From Aerococcus urinae (GTDB lineage: Bacteria; Bacillota; Bacilli; Lactobacillales; Aerococcaceae), in assembly GCF_001543175.1 (NCBI RefSeq), contig NZ_CP014161.1, forward strand, positions 1,240,001-1,304,000: 64,000 nt of DNA. The letters run 5' to 3'. Both the position numbers and the translations under genes were made by a program. The notes beneath the pieces are model-generated. The model saw only the letters and a list, made by a program, of their open reading frames with translations, was not told where the DNA came from and made no database searches. This document shows, in pieces, positions 1 through 7,727 of this stretch; the stretch's first letter is position 1, and each line of letters starts with the position of its first letter.

Positions 1-932
1 TCTCTTCCCCCAGAGACAAAGTAAACCGGTACCTGGTAGCTATCCCCTTGGGCCAATTTAAATTGATTGGAAACAATCATCAAGGGCGCTTGGATGGCAA
101 TATAATGCGACAATTGAAAGAGAAAAAGTCCATACCATCTTAAATCCAGCCAAGAAAAATCGGGGGCAGTCAGGGCCAGCCATGTCCCTTTTAAAGCGTC
201 TGCGATGGGGTTACCCGGTAAATATTTTCCTGCTACCTGTTCAATGGTTAAGTAGTCTTGGGCGGGAATCAGACGATGGTTGAGTTGATCATCACTGGCC
301 CGTTTTAAAGAACGAATTTCTAGTAAACCGTCCCTATTCCCTGCTGCTCGGGCAGTGTTTTCTGCCTGGTCGAGAAGGCTTCTCTGGGAAGCAATGATAT
401 CAATAATCTGGCTCACTCCCAGATAGGCCCTAACCTTATGGGGGTGGGTCTTAATATAGAGGCTGCTCACTTGACTCCCCCAAGAGTGGCCGATAATAAA
501 GATTTTCTCTTGCTTAAAACGGGCCCTTAAATAATCCACGACCTCATCCATATCATCAATAATTTGGGCCAAGGTCATTTTGGAAACCTGCCCTTGGTTT
601 AAGTAATAAGTCCGTCCCGCTCCCCGCTGACTCCAATAAGCAAAGGTATAATCCTCTTCAAGGGCCGGTTGATAGGCATAGGTTAAAAAGGGATTAGCCA
701 TTCCTGGCCCACCGTGAACCCATAAAATCACTGGATTAGTCCTTTGATTACCTCTTAATTGCAGAGCCTGTGGGATGCCACCCGCTTGAATGATGACATT
801 TTCTTGGATTCCTAGGGGAGATGCTATTCGACTTTGACAGGCATGCTTCTTCCTCTGTAAAAAGATCGCTAGACTACTAAGTCCTAAAACGCTAAGACTA
901 GCCTTGAGGAAGCCTTTAAAATTCTGTTTCAT
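1..932 (-). CDS. Alpha/beta hydrolase, proline iminopeptidase-like (S33), 3' end missing
   Basis: The gene reads leftward from an ATG at 932 and runs off the left edge, so about 310 N-terminal residues are visible. GGAAAGGAG lies just upstream of the ATG. A short hydrophobic N-terminal segment (about residues 10-23) followed by QRKK suggests a membrane anchor or uncleaved signal. HGGPG is the oxyanion-hole motif of proline iminopeptidases and SQRGAGRT matches the family's DQRGxGRS. GHSWGS is the nucleophile elbow with the catalytic serine. The Asp and His of the triad would lie in or beyond the missing part. Family membership is clear; the substrate (N-terminal proline peptides or a small ester) is not. 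Confidence 0.85.
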   Translation of the reverse strand, partial: MKQNFKGFLKASLSVLGLSSLAIFLQRKKHACQSRIASPLGIQENVIIQAGGIPQALQLRGNQRTNPVILWVHGGPGMANPFLTYAYQPALEEDYTFAYWSQRGAGRTYYLNQGQVSKMTLAQIIDDMDEVVDYLRARFKQEKIFIIGHSWGSQVSSLYIKTHPHKVRAYLGVSQIIDIIASQRSLLDQAENTARAAGNRDGLLEIRSLKRASDDQLNHRLIPAQDYLTIEQVAGKYLPGNPIADALKGTWLALTAPDFSWLDLRWYGLFLFQLSHYIAIQAPLMIVSNQFKLAQGDSYQVPVYFVSGGR

Positions 933-964
933 GGTCGCTCCTTTCCTCTTCTGTTATTTGTTCA

Positions 965-973
965 ATTATAACA
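965..973 (-). promoter_or_regulatory. Extended -10 promoter for the hydrolase gene
   Basis: On the minus strand TGTTATAAT gives a perfect TATAAT with the TGn extension, about 30 bases upstream of the ATG at 932. No convincing -35 lies at the usual distance. Confidence 0.5.
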
Positions 974-1122
974 CGATTTATTGGCCAGCCTGCCCGTCAA
1001 CTAGGATTTTTACTGGATAAATGCCCCGACCTCTAAGGGGAAAATTTATTTTTCAGCGAGGTTACAGATAACTTATTATTTGATTAAATATTAGCCAAAG
1101 TTTTTTATTTGTCTTTGGGATT

Positions 1123-1131
1123 TGCTATACT
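1123..1131 (+). promoter_or_regulatory. Extended -10 promoter for the lipoprotein gene
   Basis: TGCTATACT is a TGn-extended -10 element about 40 bases before the ATG at 1171. The upstream T-rich stretch offers only a weak -35. Confidence 0.45.
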
Positions 1132-1170
1132 TAATGCAATTCGTAAAAGCGCTATGAAAGGAGTCCTCTG

Positions 1171-1821
1171 ATGAAATTACAAAAGTTCTCACTGATAAGC
1201 CTATCTCTATTAACTACTGGTCTCCTCCTCAGCTCTTGTCAAAATCAAGCCAATGAGGCAGCCAGTGCTCAAGCTCAAAACGAAAGTCAGTCTCAAGCCC
1301 ATACGATTAAAGAAGATGCCGATAAAGAAGCTAGTCAGCACAACCTGGAAAATCCCGCTGATAGTACCAAGCAAGAAAATATTGACCAAGATGCCAACTA
1401 CCAGGTCAATCAAACCATTCCAATCTTCTGCCCTGACGATCCAGAAAAATTAATTGCCGAATTGAAAGTAACGCAAGTGTCAAATACTGTCAACGCCCTG
1501 CCCCAAGACATGGTTGAAGACCCTAACTATGACCACAAGACCCTGGCCACAATTGAAATTGAATATAAGAATATCGCTTCCCAGGATGCCATGGCTATTG
1601 GACCAGAAAACTTCACAATCACAGACCAAAATGGTAATCAATTAGAAGCCATCGACCGAGTAGATGGGGACAAATCAGTCGACCAAGGCCAAATTGCTCG
1701 CTCACAATTCTTTGTCAAGTATGACCCCAGTCAAGCTTTTGACCAAGTCACCATGGACCTCCACCCCCTTAACGCCCAAGAACCCCTCGCTCGTATTCAT
1801 GCTAAGGTGAGCCACGACTAA
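1171..1821 (+). CDS. Surface lipoprotein with DUF4352/DUF5067-like domain
   Basis: This 216-residue protein starts with a lipoprotein signal peptide: basic KLQK, a leucine-rich core, and the lipobox LSSC with Cys at about residue 23. A low-complexity linker rich in Q, A, S, E and D follows (about 24-75). The last 130 residues form a beta-rich domain with alternating hydrophobic stretches, resembling the extracellular Ig-like DUF4352/DUF5067 domains of Firmicutes lipoproteins. It should be anchored on the outer face of the membrane. AAAGGAG lies 7 bases before the ATG. The gene is monocistronic, with its own terminator. The signal peptide is certain; the domain family is tentative and no function can be given. 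Confidence 0.8.
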   Translation: MKLQKFSLISLSLLTTGLLLSSCQNQANEAASAQAQNESQSQAHTIKEDADKEASQHNLENPADSTKQENIDQDANYQVNQTIPIFCPDDPEKLIAELKVTQVSNTVNALPQDMVEDPNYDHKTLATIEIEYKNIASQDAMAIGPENFTITDQNGNQLEAIDRVDGDKSVDQGQIARSQFFVKYDPSQAFDQVTMDLHPLNAQEPLARIHAKVSHD

Positions 1822-1855
1822 GGGCTAAGTGATCAGCTTACCATTAAATAGTAGC

Positions 1856-1901
1856 AAAAGTGCACCAGACAGCCTTAACACCCTAGTCCGGTGCACTTTT
1901 T
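1856..1901 (+). terminator. Rho-independent terminator after the lipoprotein gene
   Basis: AAAAGTGCACC pairs with GGTGCACTTTT across a loop of about 24 bases, and the 3' arm runs into a T tract. Confidence 0.85.
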
Positions 1902-2006
1902 GTCATGTATGGAAAACGTTTTTCACTAAAGCCTATGCCTTCTCGCTTAAAACGTGCTAAGCTATGATTAATTATAGATAAAGTTCTGCTTTGGAAAGGG
2001 CGTTTG

Positions 2007-3095
2007 ATGATGGATTATTTACAATTAATTGAAGATTTAACCAATGCTAAAGGGATGTCTGGCTTCGAAGATGAGGTGATTGAAGTCATTAATAAATATA
2101 AGGGCAATTATACCCTGCAAGTTGATAATTTAAAAAACTGCTACCTTAACTTGGACCAGGTCGACCCAGCTAAACCTACCGTTATGCTAGACTCCCACCT
2201 CGATGAAGTCGGTCTCATGGTGAAAGCCATTGACAAGGATGGACTCATCCTCATTCAAACTATTGGCGGCTGGGTCCCCTCTAACTTAACCGCCCAAGTC
2301 TTCTATGTCCGTAATCGTGACGGAAAATATTACAAAGGGATTTCAGCCACCAAGCCCATTCACTTTATGACCCCTGAAGAGCGGGAGAAGAAAATCGCCA
2401 TTAGCGATATTAAGATCGACATGGGCGCTACTTCTAGAGAACAAGTCGTCAATGACTTAGGGATTGAAATTGGTCAACCTATCGTACCAGCCACTAAGTT
2501 CTCCTATAATGAAGTCACCCGAACCATCCTAGCCAAGGCCTTTGACAACCGGATTGGAACCGCCTGTGCTGTCGCTATTATGCGCGATTTAGCGGATGAA
2601 GTGGGCGATTTTCCCTTTAACTTAGTCGCTGCCCCTGCTGCTCAAGAAGAAGTAGGCACTCGGGGGGCTTCGCTAACGGTTAAGCGGGTTAAACCCAATA
2701 TCGCGATTATCCTGGAAGGCACCCCTGCCGATGACTTTACTAATTCCAAAGAGCTCCTACAAGGGCAACTCGGCCAGGGTCCGCAAATCCGCCACCGTGA
2801 CAATTCCTATGTGGCTAATACCCAATTAATCGACCTCTTTAAGCAAACTGCAAGAGCTGAGAATATTCCTAGTCAGCACGCTGTCCGCGAAGGAGGAGGT
2901 ACCAACGCTGGTCCTATTCACCTGGGTAATCTAGGGACCCCTTGTGCCACCATCGGTATCCCCAGTCGCTACGCCCATACTAATGCCTGCTTCTGCTCCT
3001 ATGATGATTTTTTGAATACGATCCACCTGGTTAAAACTTTCCTCCGCCGTCTAAGTCTCGAAGATATCCAACAATTCGACCTGATGACCTATTAA
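2007..3095 (+). CDS. M42 family aminopeptidase (PepA/FrvX-like)
   Basis: A 362-residue dinuclear metal aminopeptidase of the cytosolic tetrahedral (TET/PepA) type, which removes N-terminal residues from peptides. The M42 residues are visible in order: SHLDEVG (metal-binding His and Asp, about 64-66), AFDNRIG (bridging Asp), QEEVGTRGA (catalytic Glu pair), ILEGTPADD and RYAHTNACF (last His ligand). Length is normal for the family. GGAAAGGG at 1993-2000 points to the tandem ATGs at 2007 and 2010; a TTG at 2004 is also in frame but less likely. The gene is monocistronic. Whether it prefers acidic N termini, like lactococcal PepA, cannot be read from the sequence. Confidence 0.92.
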   Translation: MMDYLQLIEDLTNAKGMSGFEDEVIEVINKYKGNYTLQVDNLKNCYLNLDQVDPAKPTVMLDSHLDEVGLMVKAIDKDGLILIQTIGGWVPSNLTAQVFYVRNRDGKYYKGISATKPIHFMTPEEREKKIAISDIKIDMGATSREQVVNDLGIEIGQPIVPATKFSYNEVTRTILAKAFDNRIGTACAVAIMRDLADEVGDFPFNLVAAPAAQEEVGTRGASLTVKRVKPNIAIILEGTPADDFTNSKELLQGQLGQGPQIRHRDNSYVANTQLIDLFKQTARAENIPSQHAVREGGGTNAGPIHLGNLGTPCATIGIPSRYAHTNACFCSYDDFLNTIHLVKTFLRRLSLEDIQQFDLMTY

Positions 3096-3120
3096 TAACA
3101 AATCGCGGATTTTACTGAAA

Positions 3121-3154
3121 GGAGCCTATGTTTTGAATAGCATGGGCTCTTTTG
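3121..3154 (+). terminator. Terminator after the M42 aminopeptidase
   Basis: GAGCCTATG pairs with CATGGGCTC (one G-T pair) around a 10-base loop, followed by TTTT. Confidence 0.75.
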
Positions 3155-3298
3155 TATCGAATTGGAATATACCCTTTATCTTATTAAAAGCCCCTCTGTT
3201 AAGTTCCCTTACAATTGAATTGTATGTACAAATTATATTTATTATAGCATTATTTATATTTTAAAAATGAAATAATTAGCTGTTTAGAAGTCTTTAAG

Positions 3299-3328
3299 TT
3301 GGAAAACGCTTTTATTTTTATTTAAAAT
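3299..3328 (+). promoter_or_regulatory. Possible promoter of the stress-protein gene
   Basis: TTGGAA, an 18-base spacer and TAAAAT lie about 80 bases before the ATG at 3407, with an overlapping TATAAT at 3328-3333. The rest of the gap 3155-3406 is AT-rich and shows no gene. No SigB-type GTTT/GGGTAT pair was found. Confidence 0.35.
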
Positions 3329-3406
3329 ATAATTAAGCATAAGTAAAGTATGAATTGTGCGAATTATATCACTGTAATTGGATGTCTTTAGAAAGGGTGT
3401 ATCATA

Positions 3407-4333
3407 ATGACTAAGCGTTTTGTCTATGATGTATTTTCAACTAATGATCAAGCCCGTGCTGCGATTAGCGACTTGATCAGCAAGGGTGTTCCCCGTTCTG
3501 CTGTCGTTTTAGTATCCAATGCCCCAATTGACCAAGAATATGGTTCAGAGGTTGACGTGGTCACTTCTGATGAATTAATTGAAGGAGAAGAAAGAAGTTG
3601 GTGGGACAATGTCTTAGGTTTCTTCTCTGATGACGAAGAAGACTCAAGAAGTGACGATATCGACTACAAGGGTTATGAAGCTTCCTTGAACCGTGGCGAT
3701 ATCTTAGTCCTCATCGACCAAGAATATGAAGGTGCGGTAAGCAACTTGGAACGCTCTCCTTACACCACTGGCCCTGAAGCGACTGAAGAAGCTACTGGCT
3801 ATGCGGCCGCTGGTGTGGCAGGCGCAAGTGCTGGTAGCGTTGAACCTGAATACGAAAAGGAAGCAGTCCATACTGATAACCAAAGACCAGTAAGTGAGGC
3901 AAGCTCCCGTCAAGAAACTCCTCCAAGCGCTGCTAAAACAGCTGATAATGATACCGAAAGAATCCGTCTCCACGAAGAACAAGTTGACGTTCAAAAACAC
4001 AAAAAAGACCTCGGTGAAGTTCAAGTGTCTAAGAATGTCGTTGAAGACACCAAGACGGTAGAAGTTCCTGTGCAACGGGAAGAAATTCATATTAAGAAAG
4101 TTACCCCTAGTGAAGGCGAAGTGGATGACAATGCCTTTGAAGAAGAAGAATTTGTGGTTCCAATCTCTGAAGAAGAAGTTTCTGTGAATAAGAATACCGT
4201 GGTAACTGGTGAAGTTGAAATTGAAAAACAAACTCACCAAGATACCGAAACCGTTTCTGAAACCACCCGTCGTGAAGAACTTGATGTTCAAGACGATACT
4301 GGTAAGGTCATCGACGACGATGCCAAGAAATAG
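3407..4333 (+). CDS. YsnF/YflT-like stress protein with DUF2382 domain
   Basis: A very acidic 308-residue cytosolic protein. Residues 1-110 (TKRFVYDVFSTNDQARAAI...) resemble the general stress protein 17M/YflT domain. An Ala/Gly-rich and polar linker follows (about 115-180). Residues about 180-300 form a DUF2382 region, with the usual RLHEEQVDVQKHKKDLGEV opening and repeated beta strands of charged V-E-V-P type. In Bacillus, relatives of this architecture (YsnF) belong to general stress responses; the molecular function is unknown. GAAAGGGTG precedes the ATG. A strong terminator follows, so it is probably transcribed alone. Confidence 0.85.
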   Translation: MTKRFVYDVFSTNDQARAAISDLISKGVPRSAVVLVSNAPIDQEYGSEVDVVTSDELIEGEERSWWDNVLGFFSDDEEDSRSDDIDYKGYEASLNRGDILVLIDQEYEGAVSNLERSPYTTGPEATEEATGYAAAGVAGASAGSVEPEYEKEAVHTDNQRPVSEASSRQETPPSAAKTADNDTERIRLHEEQVDVQKHKKDLGEVQVSKNVVEDTKTVEVPVQREEIHIKKVTPSEGEVDDNAFEEEEFVVPISEEEVSVNKNTVVTGEVEIEKQTHQDTETVSETTRREELDVQDDTGKVIDDDAKK

Positions 4334-4365
4334 TTTCCTATAAGCCAGCCTTTCATTACAAAATG

Positions 4366-4409
4366 ATCCGCCATTAGAAGCTTTTAAATGGCGGATTTTC
4401 TTTTTTCTT
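4366..4409 (+). terminator. Terminator after the stress-protein gene
   Basis: ATCCGCCATT pairs with AATGGCGGAT around a 12-base loop and is followed by a long T-rich run. Confidence 0.85.
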
Positions 4410-4512
4410 TACTATTTATATTATATTGGGGATTTAATAAAAAGGAATAAGTACGAAAACTAAGTCTTAGCTACTTGAGCACGAATCAGCAAATTAGGAG
4501 GAAGAAATCATA

Positions 4513-4977
4513 ATGAATACCTATCTAAGAATCACTAATGAATCAAGTCCCTTTGAAATTCAGCAAGGGCTCAATTTATTAGCTGATGTCGACTGGAAAG
4601 CCGCTGACTACCTAGCCAATAAATTAAAAAATAAGCGCTTGAAAAATACTGAAATGATTTATTTTTGTAGGTACCAAACTGGTCAATTAATCGGCTTTGC
4701 GGCCCTATTTTTAGAAGACATCATCTCCAATGCCGATTTTGGCCCATTTTTAAGCACGGTTTACGTCAATCCTCCCTACCGCAAGCAAGGTTTTTCATAC
4801 CAATTGGTAAATGAAATCGAGTTAGTTGCGAAAAATATTGGGTATACAAAGCTATATACGATTACCCAACATGTCGGTCTCTATGAGAAAATGAACTATC
4901 ATTTCTTTCGCCAAGATGTTGACGACATGGGGAGGACTGTGCGCGTTTTAGAAAAAAATTTATCAACCGATAAGTAG
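4513..4977 (+). CDS. GNAT family N-acetyltransferase
   Basis: A 154-residue cytosolic protein with the GNAT fold: a central strand STVYVNPPYRKQGFSYQLV, in which RKQGFS takes the place of the acetyl-CoA-binding R/Q-x-x-G-x-A/G loop, and a C-terminal aromatic-rich half (YEKMNYHFF). AGGAGGAAG lies 8 bases before the ATG. It stands alone between two terminators. Proteins of this size acetylate small amines, antibiotics or protein N termini; the substrate cannot be inferred. Confidence 0.82.
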   Translation: MNTYLRITNESSPFEIQQGLNLLADVDWKAADYLANKLKNKRLKNTEMIYFCRYQTGQLIGFAALFLEDIISNADFGPFLSTVYVNPPYRKQGFSYQLVNEIELVAKNIGYTKLYTITQHVGLYEKMNYHFFRQDVDDMGRTVRVLEKNLSTDK

Positions 4978-5074
4978 CTAGTAAAAATCATAAAATTACT
5001 AGTAGACATGATAACTCCCCTTAGGTGGCATCATTGTTTATAGAAAACTTAAGTCTGCCTTTCCTTATAAAATT

Positions 5075-5110
5075 AGTCACTGCTAGATTGCTCAGGAGTG
5101 GCTTTTTTTA
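5075..5110 (+). terminator. Terminator after the GNAT gene
   Basis: AGTCACT pairs with AGTGGCT around a 13-base loop, followed by seven T residues. Confidence 0.65.
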
Positions 5111-5166
5111 TTAAAAAAATCTGTTCACTTGTAAAGTTTATTTAATAATTGAAACTTTATTTTATA

Positions 5167-5194
5167 TTTACACAGATTACTTTTCTTGTATAAT
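5167..5194 (+). promoter_or_regulatory. Promoter of the nuclease gene
   Basis: TTTACA, a 16-base spacer and a perfect TATAAT. The predicted start near 5201 leaves an unusually long leader of about 210 bases before the ATG at 5410. Confidence 0.6.
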
Positions 5195-5200
5195 AACCCA

Positions 5201-5409
5201 AAATATATATGGTGTATTAGAGAAAGACTTAAAAGGTCCCACTAGCAATCCGATAAAGGCTAAGCTTAAAAGAATTGGTCTGGCTTGTTTATGAATGCTC
5301 AGCCCGAAAATGAAATGTTTCTATCCAATTCAAGGCTGGATTTTACAAGTGCTCCCTTTCAATTAACTTCCTTTAATACACTAATAAAATCACTTAAAGG
5401 GGAGATTTT
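5201..5409 (+). other. Long structured 5' leader of the nuclease gene
   Basis: No ORF is evident. GTGTATTA (5212-5219) can pair with TAATACAC (5374-5381), closing almost the whole leader. Inside it, GAATTGG (5272-5278) can pair with CCAATTC (5325-5331). AAAGGGGAG sits just before the start codon. The structure suggests post-transcriptional control but matches no riboswitch I recognise. Confidence 0.35.
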
Positions 5410-6768
5410 ATGAAGAAATCTATACAGGGATATCCTGGCTGCCTAGGAATAATACTTTCCATCTTATTCATAGGCATTATTTTTATGCTTTTTGCTTATC
5501 TGGCACCATTTATACTTGCCCTATCGCTCTTTTTTATCTTCTATTTTACCAAGAGAAAAATCAATCAGAGAAATAGGAATATCGCCATTCTTTGTGCAGT
5601 AGTCGGCCTTTTGGGGACATTATTTGCAACCCCTACCCTATTTGACCATAAAGAAAACACTTCTAATCAGGCTGCTGTCAGTCAAAGCGCTTCAAAGAGT
5701 TCAGATTCCAATAAGGAAAAAGCTAAGAGCGAATCGGAAAGCAAAAAGTCGCAATCCGATGCTGAAAAAGAATTATCTAAAACCAGAGAGGTGCCTCAAG
5801 ATAAGGCTTATGTTGAAGTCAATAATAATAAGCCTTTCTTTACTGATGATGATTTAAAGAGTAGTGAAGCCTATGAAAAATACGGTGACTTAGATAAACT
5901 AGGCCGGGTTACCGCTGCCAATGCCGTATTAGGGACAGAATTAATGCCCGATAAGGTAAGAGAAAGTATCTCTGAAGTGAAACCTACAGGCTGGAAGCAA
6001 GCCCGCTATGTAAATATCCCTGGTGGATGGTTATATAATCGTTGCCATCTGATTGGTTATCAATTGACCGGCGAGAACGCCAACCCTAAGAATTTAATGA
6101 CCGGTACCCATTGGTTTAATAACGAAGGCATGCTCCCCTTTGAAAACTTTGTCGCTAATTACATTGAAAAAACCAACAATCATGTGAGATATCGGGTAAC
6201 TCCAGTTTTTGAAGGAAAGAATTTATTAGCTAGCGGTATCTATATGGAAGGCTATTCCATCGAAGATGAAGGAAAAGGACTCTGTTTTAATATTTACATT
6301 CCTAACCGACAAAAAGATGTTGAAATTAACTATGCCGATGGAAGCAGTAAAGGCCCAGCTGGCCCACAAGAATATTCAAAGGATACCCAATTAGAAAAAC
6401 TGCCACAGTCAGAAAGCAAGGCTAAGACTGAAAACAAGACGGAGTCTGAAAAGCCGAGTCCTGCTGCTGAAGATACCGCTCGTCCAGAAGCAGAAGACAA
6501 GCCCGCTGATCAAGCATCCGCTCAAGAGCCAGCGCCTAGTCCAGCTCCGGCCCCAGAACCAGTACAACCGCCTGCACCAGCACCAGCTCCGCAACCAGTA
6601 CAAGCCCAAGGTCCACAATCTTCGTTAGCCGGTATCGATACAGATGGCAATGGCATTGTTACTATCAAAGAAGCTAGAGCGGCAGGTTTCTCCATGCCAA
6701 TCAGAAGCGACCACTGGTTATATCCATATATGATCGACCGCGACGGTGATGGTATGGTGGGCGAATAG
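5410..6768 (+). CDS. Membrane-anchored DNA/RNA non-specific endonuclease with Excalibur-like C-terminus
   Basis: A 452-residue protein. Residues about 10-76 contain two or three membrane segments. A Ser/Lys/Glu linker leads to a nuclease domain (about 130-300). Its core NRCHLIGYQLTG...NLMTGT, with the catalytic His near 213, is the form of the beta-beta-alpha-metal site seen in streptococcal DNA-entry and secreted nucleases; NRCH replaces the DRGH of classical members. A Glu/Pro/Ala-rich spacer (about 320-405) precedes a tail with an EF-hand loop (DTDGNGIVTIKE) and an Excalibur-like end (EARAAGFSMPI...DRDGDGMVGE) in which the usual cysteines are absent. The active domain should face outside and cut extracellular DNA, with calcium possibly bound by the tail. 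AAAGGGGAG precedes the ATG. Confidence 0.88.
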   Translation: MKKSIQGYPGCLGIILSILFIGIIFMLFAYLAPFILALSLFFIFYFTKRKINQRNRNIAILCAVVGLLGTLFATPTLFDHKENTSNQAAVSQSASKSSDSNKEKAKSESESKKSQSDAEKELSKTREVPQDKAYVEVNNNKPFFTDDDLKSSEAYEKYGDLDKLGRVTAANAVLGTELMPDKVRESISEVKPTGWKQARYVNIPGGWLYNRCHLIGYQLTGENANPKNLMTGTHWFNNEGMLPFENFVANYIEKTNNHVRYRVTPVFEGKNLLASGIYMEGYSIEDEGKGLCFNIYIPNRQKDVEINYADGSSKGPAGPQEYSKDTQLEKLPQSESKAKTENKTESEKPSPAAEDTARPEAEDKPADQASAQEPAPSPAPAPEPVQPPAPAPAPQPVQAQGPQSSLAGIDTDGNGIVTIKEARAAGFSMPIRSDHWLYPYMIDRDGDGMVGE

Positions 6769-6797
6769 AAGAAAAATGAATTACAGAGGTAAAGAAA

Positions 6798-7009
6798 ATG
6801 AAAATTCCTAATTACGTCGTCTTACAAGTTTCCTTAAAAGAAAAATTTATCCAGGTTCTAAAAACCTGGATAAATTAGAAACTGTGATTAACCAGCAAGC
6901 TAAAAAGGGTTATCGCTTACATACAATCGCCACCAGTAGCGCCAATAGTACAGGCTTACTGGGTGGTGACCGGATCCAAGCTACTTTGGTTTTTGAAGAA
7001 ATTATTTAA
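6798..7009 (+). pseudogene. Frameshifted DUF4177-like small gene
   Basis: An ATG at 6798 opens MKIPNYVVLQVSLKEKF and hits TAG at 6876-6878. From 6863 the -1 frame continues with NLDKLETVINQQAKKGYRL and ends in FEEII at a TAA at 7007-7009. Joined, the two parts give a small protein of about 70 residues of the DUF4177 type (short beta-alpha proteins with QQxxxGYRL-like cores). One base is missing near 6853-6858, inside a perfect 14-base inverted repeat (6844-6857 and 6863-6876). AGAGG lies 8 bases before the ATG. It follows the nuclease gene by 29 bases and may be cotranscribed. The frameshift may be a real mutation, a sequencing error, or, less likely, programmed. Confidence 0.6.
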
Positions 7010-7157
7010 AAATAAATAGAAAAGGAATAATAGCTGATAAGTACTTAGAGTGTTAATGAATTGACTGATTTTATTAATATCTATTTATTGATACCTCAAC
7101 TTAGGCAATGTAAAATTAAATTAATCGAAATGAACGGCTGAAGTTCAGCCAACCAGG

Positions 7158-7184
7158 GGGAGCTCTTTAAAAAGAGCTCCCTTT
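7158..7184 (+). terminator. Terminator after the nuclease/DUF4177 unit
   Basis: GGGAGCTCTT pairs with AAGAGCTCCC, followed by a short TTT. A second compact palindrome, GGCTGAAGTTCAGCC, lies just upstream at 7136-7150. Confidence 0.65.
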
Positions 7185-7319
7185 GTGCATATAGCGATTT
7201 TTTGTTATCAATATCATATATATCATATATAAGCTAATATAAAGGCATAAAGTAGTGTATGGTAATTGAATTAAACTGAATTTTTATATGAAATATATAC
7301 AGTAACACTACCCTTTGGA

Positions 7320-7370
7320 TTATGTTTATGATAGTTTAACAGTAGCCGATATATAAACATAAATTTTTTT
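7320..7370 (+). terminator. AT-rich hairpin with T tract in a gene-free gap
   Basis: TTATGTTTAT pairs perfectly with ATAAACATAA across 23 bases and is followed by seven T residues. No ORF upstream explains it. Confidence 0.45.
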
Positions 7371-7450
7371 AACCCTGATCATATAAAATAATTAAAACCT
7401 AATACAAGGGATTCTCTACTTGAATACTTTTCCTAATCTGATACCATATG

Positions 7451-7528
7451 TATAGAGAAAGCGCTGGTATCTCTCAGGAGGCCAGTACGACTAGCACCTC
7501 TGTTCATTTTGGATAGAGGTGCTTTTTT
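7451..7528 (+). ncRNA. Possible small structured RNA with its own terminator
   Basis: In the gene-free interval 7010-7727 this stretch folds as CTGG-CTC-loop-GAG-CCAG (about 7464-7484). It is followed by a strong terminator at 7493-7528, in which AGCACCTCT pairs with AGAGGTGCT before six T residues. A weak promoter-like TTGAAT lies at 7420. There is no ORF and no match to a riboswitch, tRNA, 6S or SRP RNA that I recognise. The terminator is firm; the RNA itself is a guess. Confidence 0.35.
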
Positions 7529-7685
7529 AATAAAGAATCTAATTCACTCGAAAACAATTAGATCTATTAAAATATAGGAAATTAATGATTGAATTTTTCT
7601 AATAAGCCCAATTTAAGCCCAAAATCTCCATTTTCAGTTCTACATTTGTAGACACTAAGCCAAAAACTTATTGTAACGACAAAAG

Positions 7686-7717
7686 CCGCTACCAGAAATT
7701 CTAGTAGCGGTTTTTTT
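7686..7717. terminator. Terminator downstream of guaA, probably bidirectional
   Basis: CCGCTAC pairs with GTAGCGG around an 11-base loop. The plus strand ends in seven T residues and the minus strand in CTTTTG, so it can end guaA, whose stop is at 7728, and any rightward transcript. Confidence 0.75.
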
Positions 7718-7727
7718 ATCTTTTAAG

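Noticed and set aside
3704-4291. 195-codon minus-strand frame opposite the YsnF-like gene
   Set aside because: It is a phenylalanine-rich mirror of the GAA/GAC-rich acidic gene, without a ribosome site.
4450-4512. Separate small gene upstream of the first GNAT gene
   Set aside because: No frame of useful length with a ribosome site other than that of the GNAT gene.
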